Assembly (NCBI GenBank): GCA_002291495.1 | Contig: DBAE01000036.1 | Coordinates: forward strand, 23,140-31,379 | Length of the DNA: 8,240 nucleotides | Direction: 5' to 3' | DNA from: Bacteriovoracaceae bacterium UBA1018 | Lineage (GTDB): Bacteria > Bdellovibrionota > UBA1018 | Shown here: piece by piece, positions 6,806 through 8,240 of the stretch | How positions within the stretch are numbered: position 1 is the stretch's first letter | How the letters are laid out: the number at the start of each line of letters is the position of its first letter | Translations under genes and position numbers: made by a program | The notes under the pieces: generated by a model | Seen by the model: the letters and a program-made list of their open reading frames with translations, nothing else | The model's database searches: none | Told to the model about the DNA's origin: nothing

Positions 6806-6875
6806 GGCGCGATCTTAACGCTTAATGTCTTTCACGTCACTTCTATTTTTTGGGACTATTTAGGATATATTAAGT
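6806..6875. promoter_or_regulatory. Divergent control region between the FtrA-type regulator and the rhodanese
   Basis: This 70-bp gap must hold both promoters. A tandem near-repeat CTTAACG/CTTAATG lies at 6814-6827 next to the regulator gene. An inverted copy of its core, ATTAAG at 6869-6874, lies just before the rhodanese ATG. These CTTAA boxes at both ends are candidate operator half-sites. I do not see a convincing consensus -35/-10 pair in either direction, which would fit promoters needing an activator. Confidence 0.4.
6862..6865 (+). promoter_or_regulatory. Likely ribosome binding site of the rhodanese gene
   Basis: AGGA lies ten bases before the ATG at 6876, within an otherwise AT-rich leader. 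The spacing is slightly long, but no better site exists. Confidence 0.45.
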
Positions 6876-7280
6876 ATGTCTATTGTAACAAAAATTTCGC
6901 CTGCTAGGTCATCACGAGCTTTAGAACACTTTCGATCCTTATTAGAATTTGAAACGGACTGTTGGGATGTGCACTCGGCAATGTCATCGGGTGAAGCCGA
7001 CTTTGTTTTGTTGGATGTGAGGTCGCACGAGAAGTACGATGAAGGTCACGTGCCCGGTGCGATCAGTTTGCCGCATGGTAAGATTGTCGCCTCAAAGCTA
7101 GAGCACGATCCGCCATCCACCGTCTTTGTGACCTACTGTGCAGGGCCTCATTGCAACGGTGCGATACGAGGAGCGATTCAGCTTGCGGACTTGGGTAGGC
7201 CCGTAAAGATAATGTCTGGTGGAGTCACGGGTTGGCTTGATGAGGGATTTGCGCTGAGTAAGAAAAGTGCTTCTGAGTAG
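6876..7280 (+). CDS. Single-domain rhodanese-like sulfurtransferase
   Basis: This 134-residue cytoplasmic protein has one rhodanese domain after a leader of about 30 residues. Landmarks: LLDVRS (45-50), EGHVPGAISLP (56-66), the active-site loop after VTYC (C88 in CAGPHC), and GGVTGW (115-120). C88 would carry the persulfide. A second cysteine, C93, ends the six-residue loop and could form a disulfide or take part in sulfur transfer; classical rhodaneses usually have Arg there. There is no signal peptide. It is the only plus-strand gene, divergent from the FtrA-type regulator and convergent with the next gene, with only three bases between the two stop codons. A role in reactive sulfur handling or redox response under that regulator is likely, but the physiological donor and acceptor are unknown. 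Confidence 0.92.
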   Translation: MSIVTKISPARSSRALEHFRSLLEFETDCWDVHSAMSSGEADFVLLDVRSHEKYDEGHVPGAISLPHGKIVASKLEHDPPSTVFVTYCAGPHCNGAIRGAIQLADLGRPVKIMSGGVTGWLDEGFALSKKSASE

Positions 7281-7283
7281 GCA

Positions 7284-8240
7284 CTAGTAAGTCATATCGT
7301 CGATAAGTTCCCGAATCTTTGGTTCCCAAATCGAAGCAGTTTTTTGAGCGGGTACCGAGGTATTGAGTAAATTATTTAACTGCAGGGATTTGTTGATTCG
7401 AGAAACTGCCTTTTTACGCGTTTGCGCATTTTGTTTCTTTAGGATTCCAAGCGCTAAATTAATCACTCTTTCTGAGCTTTCAATATGGAGTGTATTTGCA
7501 ATTGTAGAATTGGATGTACTGGCGATTAGCTTTTGCTTTAGCTCACTGTAATAGGAGTACGCTTCGACTGCTCGTCCGCAGAAGTCTGAGAGGATCGACG
7601 ATAATACGTCATTACTACTGTTCTTTGTTTGAAAACGTTCTGAACTTCCGTAGGGAGTTTTGAAAAAATCATCCAGAGAATAGGTTTTTGTCACATCTCC
7701 TGCGACAGCAATTTTGACTGTTAGGTTTTGTGGACGCAGTTCGGGGTAGTCTCTCAGTAGAGTTGCTGCTTGAGTAGCTGCAAAATACTCATTATTTAAT
7801 TTTTCGTTCTCAGGCTCGTATCCTACGACGAGGAGAAGTTCAGATTTTGGCAGTGTTGCTCTGTAAAGACCGGAGTGCCTTTGCATGATAAATTCTAAGA
7901 CTTCTCTGAACGTGGATTCTTCGCCCTCAAAAATATTCCATCTAATCTTGTGCACTGATCGATATCTCTCAAAATCAAAAAGTGAATCTGTAGCGTCGAT
8001 CGAATCGCGTTTAATGAAGTACAAATAGTCCAAATGAGGTGAGATTAGACCGCCTGTCTTTGATTCTTCAAAGTGGCGATCCAGCAGATGAGCCGGCATG
8101 ATTGCAGCTACTACGGTATTTTTTTTGGACAAATAAGGAAATGCGACACCGAGACCTTTATTTGAGCCATTAATCAATTGTATTGAGATCGCTCCTTGCT
8201 CCTCTGCATATCGTTCAGAAAGCAACTTTAGATCTAACTT
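7284..8240 (-). CDS. Unrecognised protein, N-terminus beyond the right edge
   Basis: The frame is open to the window's last base, so the 318 residues seen are a C-terminal part. The TTG at 8225 is an internal leucine or at best a weak alternative start. I do not recognise the family. The visible N-terminal part, about 200 residues, is mixed alpha/beta with short hydrophobic strands (for example VVAAIMPAHLL, LLLVVGYEP and LTVKIAVAGDV) and could be a ligand-sensing or regulatory fold. The remainder is helical and ends in a basic, Asn- and Leu-rich segment before WEPKIRELIDDMTY. No membrane helix or catalytic motif is evident. It converges with the rhodanese gene, which argues against shared function by operon. 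No terminator hairpin with a T-run is seen after its stop codon. Confidence 0.75.
   Translation of the reverse strand, partial: KLDLKLLSERYAEEQGAISIQLINGSNKGLGVAFPYLSKKNTVVAAIMPAHLLDRHFEESKTGGLISPHLDYLYFIKRDSIDATDSLFDFERYRSVHKIRWNIFEGEESTFREVLEFIMQRHSGLYRATLPKSELLLVVGYEPENEKLNNEYFAATQAATLLRDYPELRPQNLTVKIAVAGDVTKTYSLDDFFKTPYGSSERFQTKNSSNDVLSSILSDFCGRAVEAYSYYSELKQKLIASTSNSTIANTLHIESSERVINLALGILKKQNAQTRKKAVSRINKSLQLNNLLNTSVPAQKTASIWEPKIRELIDDMTY

Noticed and set aside
7266..7285. AGTGC...GCACT inverted repeat at the convergent rhodanese and unknown-gene stop codons, as a bidirectional terminator
   Set aside because: The stem is only five base pairs with a ten-base loop and no T-run on either side, so it is too weak to call.
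8223..8225. TTG as the start codon of the right-edge gene
   Set aside because: The frame continues open to the end of the window and no Shine-Dalgarno precedes the TTG, so an upstream start outside the window is more likely.
1..8240. Defence system, prophage, CRISPR array or integrated element
   Set aside because: No nuclease, methylase, toxin-antitoxin, integrase, transposase or spaced direct repeats were seen, and the genes are typical housekeeping or metabolic types.

Overview
The window is dense bacterial chromosome with seven complete protein-coding genes and a cut-off gene at each edge. All but one are on the minus strand. I see no tRNA, rRNA, CRISPR array, transposase or phage gene. 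The bacterial-type ProRS with an inserted editing domain, signal peptides, moderate GC content and densely packed genes suggest a Gram-negative bacterium. A relative of the Bdellovibrionota or former Deltaproteobacteria is plausible, but this is a low-confidence guess from general gene style.

Layout, left to right: (1) 1-1168, the N-terminal two thirds of prolyl-tRNA synthetase (proS), cut by the left edge. (2) A short intergenic region with a perfect 7-bp hairpin and T-runs. (3) 1258-1662, a small secreted protein of unknown function with its own sigma70-like promoter. (4) 1764-5704, a tight four-gene minus-strand operon. In transcription order it encodes a phytanoyl-CoA-dioxygenase-type Fe(II)/2-oxoglutarate oxygenase, a short-chain dehydrogenase/reductase, a DPM1-like family 2 glycosyltransferase and a roughly 10-11 TM membrane protein. 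Junctions are 5 nt, a 4-nt GTGA overlap and 10 nt. (5) 5846-6805, a GATase1-AraC regulator of the FtrA type. (6) 6876-7280, a single-domain rhodanese on the plus strand, divergent from the regulator across a 70-bp shared control region. (7) 7284-8240, an unrecognised protein convergent with the rhodanese and running off the right edge.

Two units seem functionally coherent. The regulator and rhodanese form a divergent pair of a kind I recall from other proteobacteria, probably handling reactive sulfur or an oxidative signal. The four-gene operon pairs a hydroxylase and an oxidoreductase with a polyprenyl-phosphate-sugar-synthase-like enzyme and a candidate GT-C-like membrane protein. This suggests, by inference only, modification of an envelope lipid or glycan. 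It is the best candidate here for an undescribed system. The rest of the window looks ordinary.
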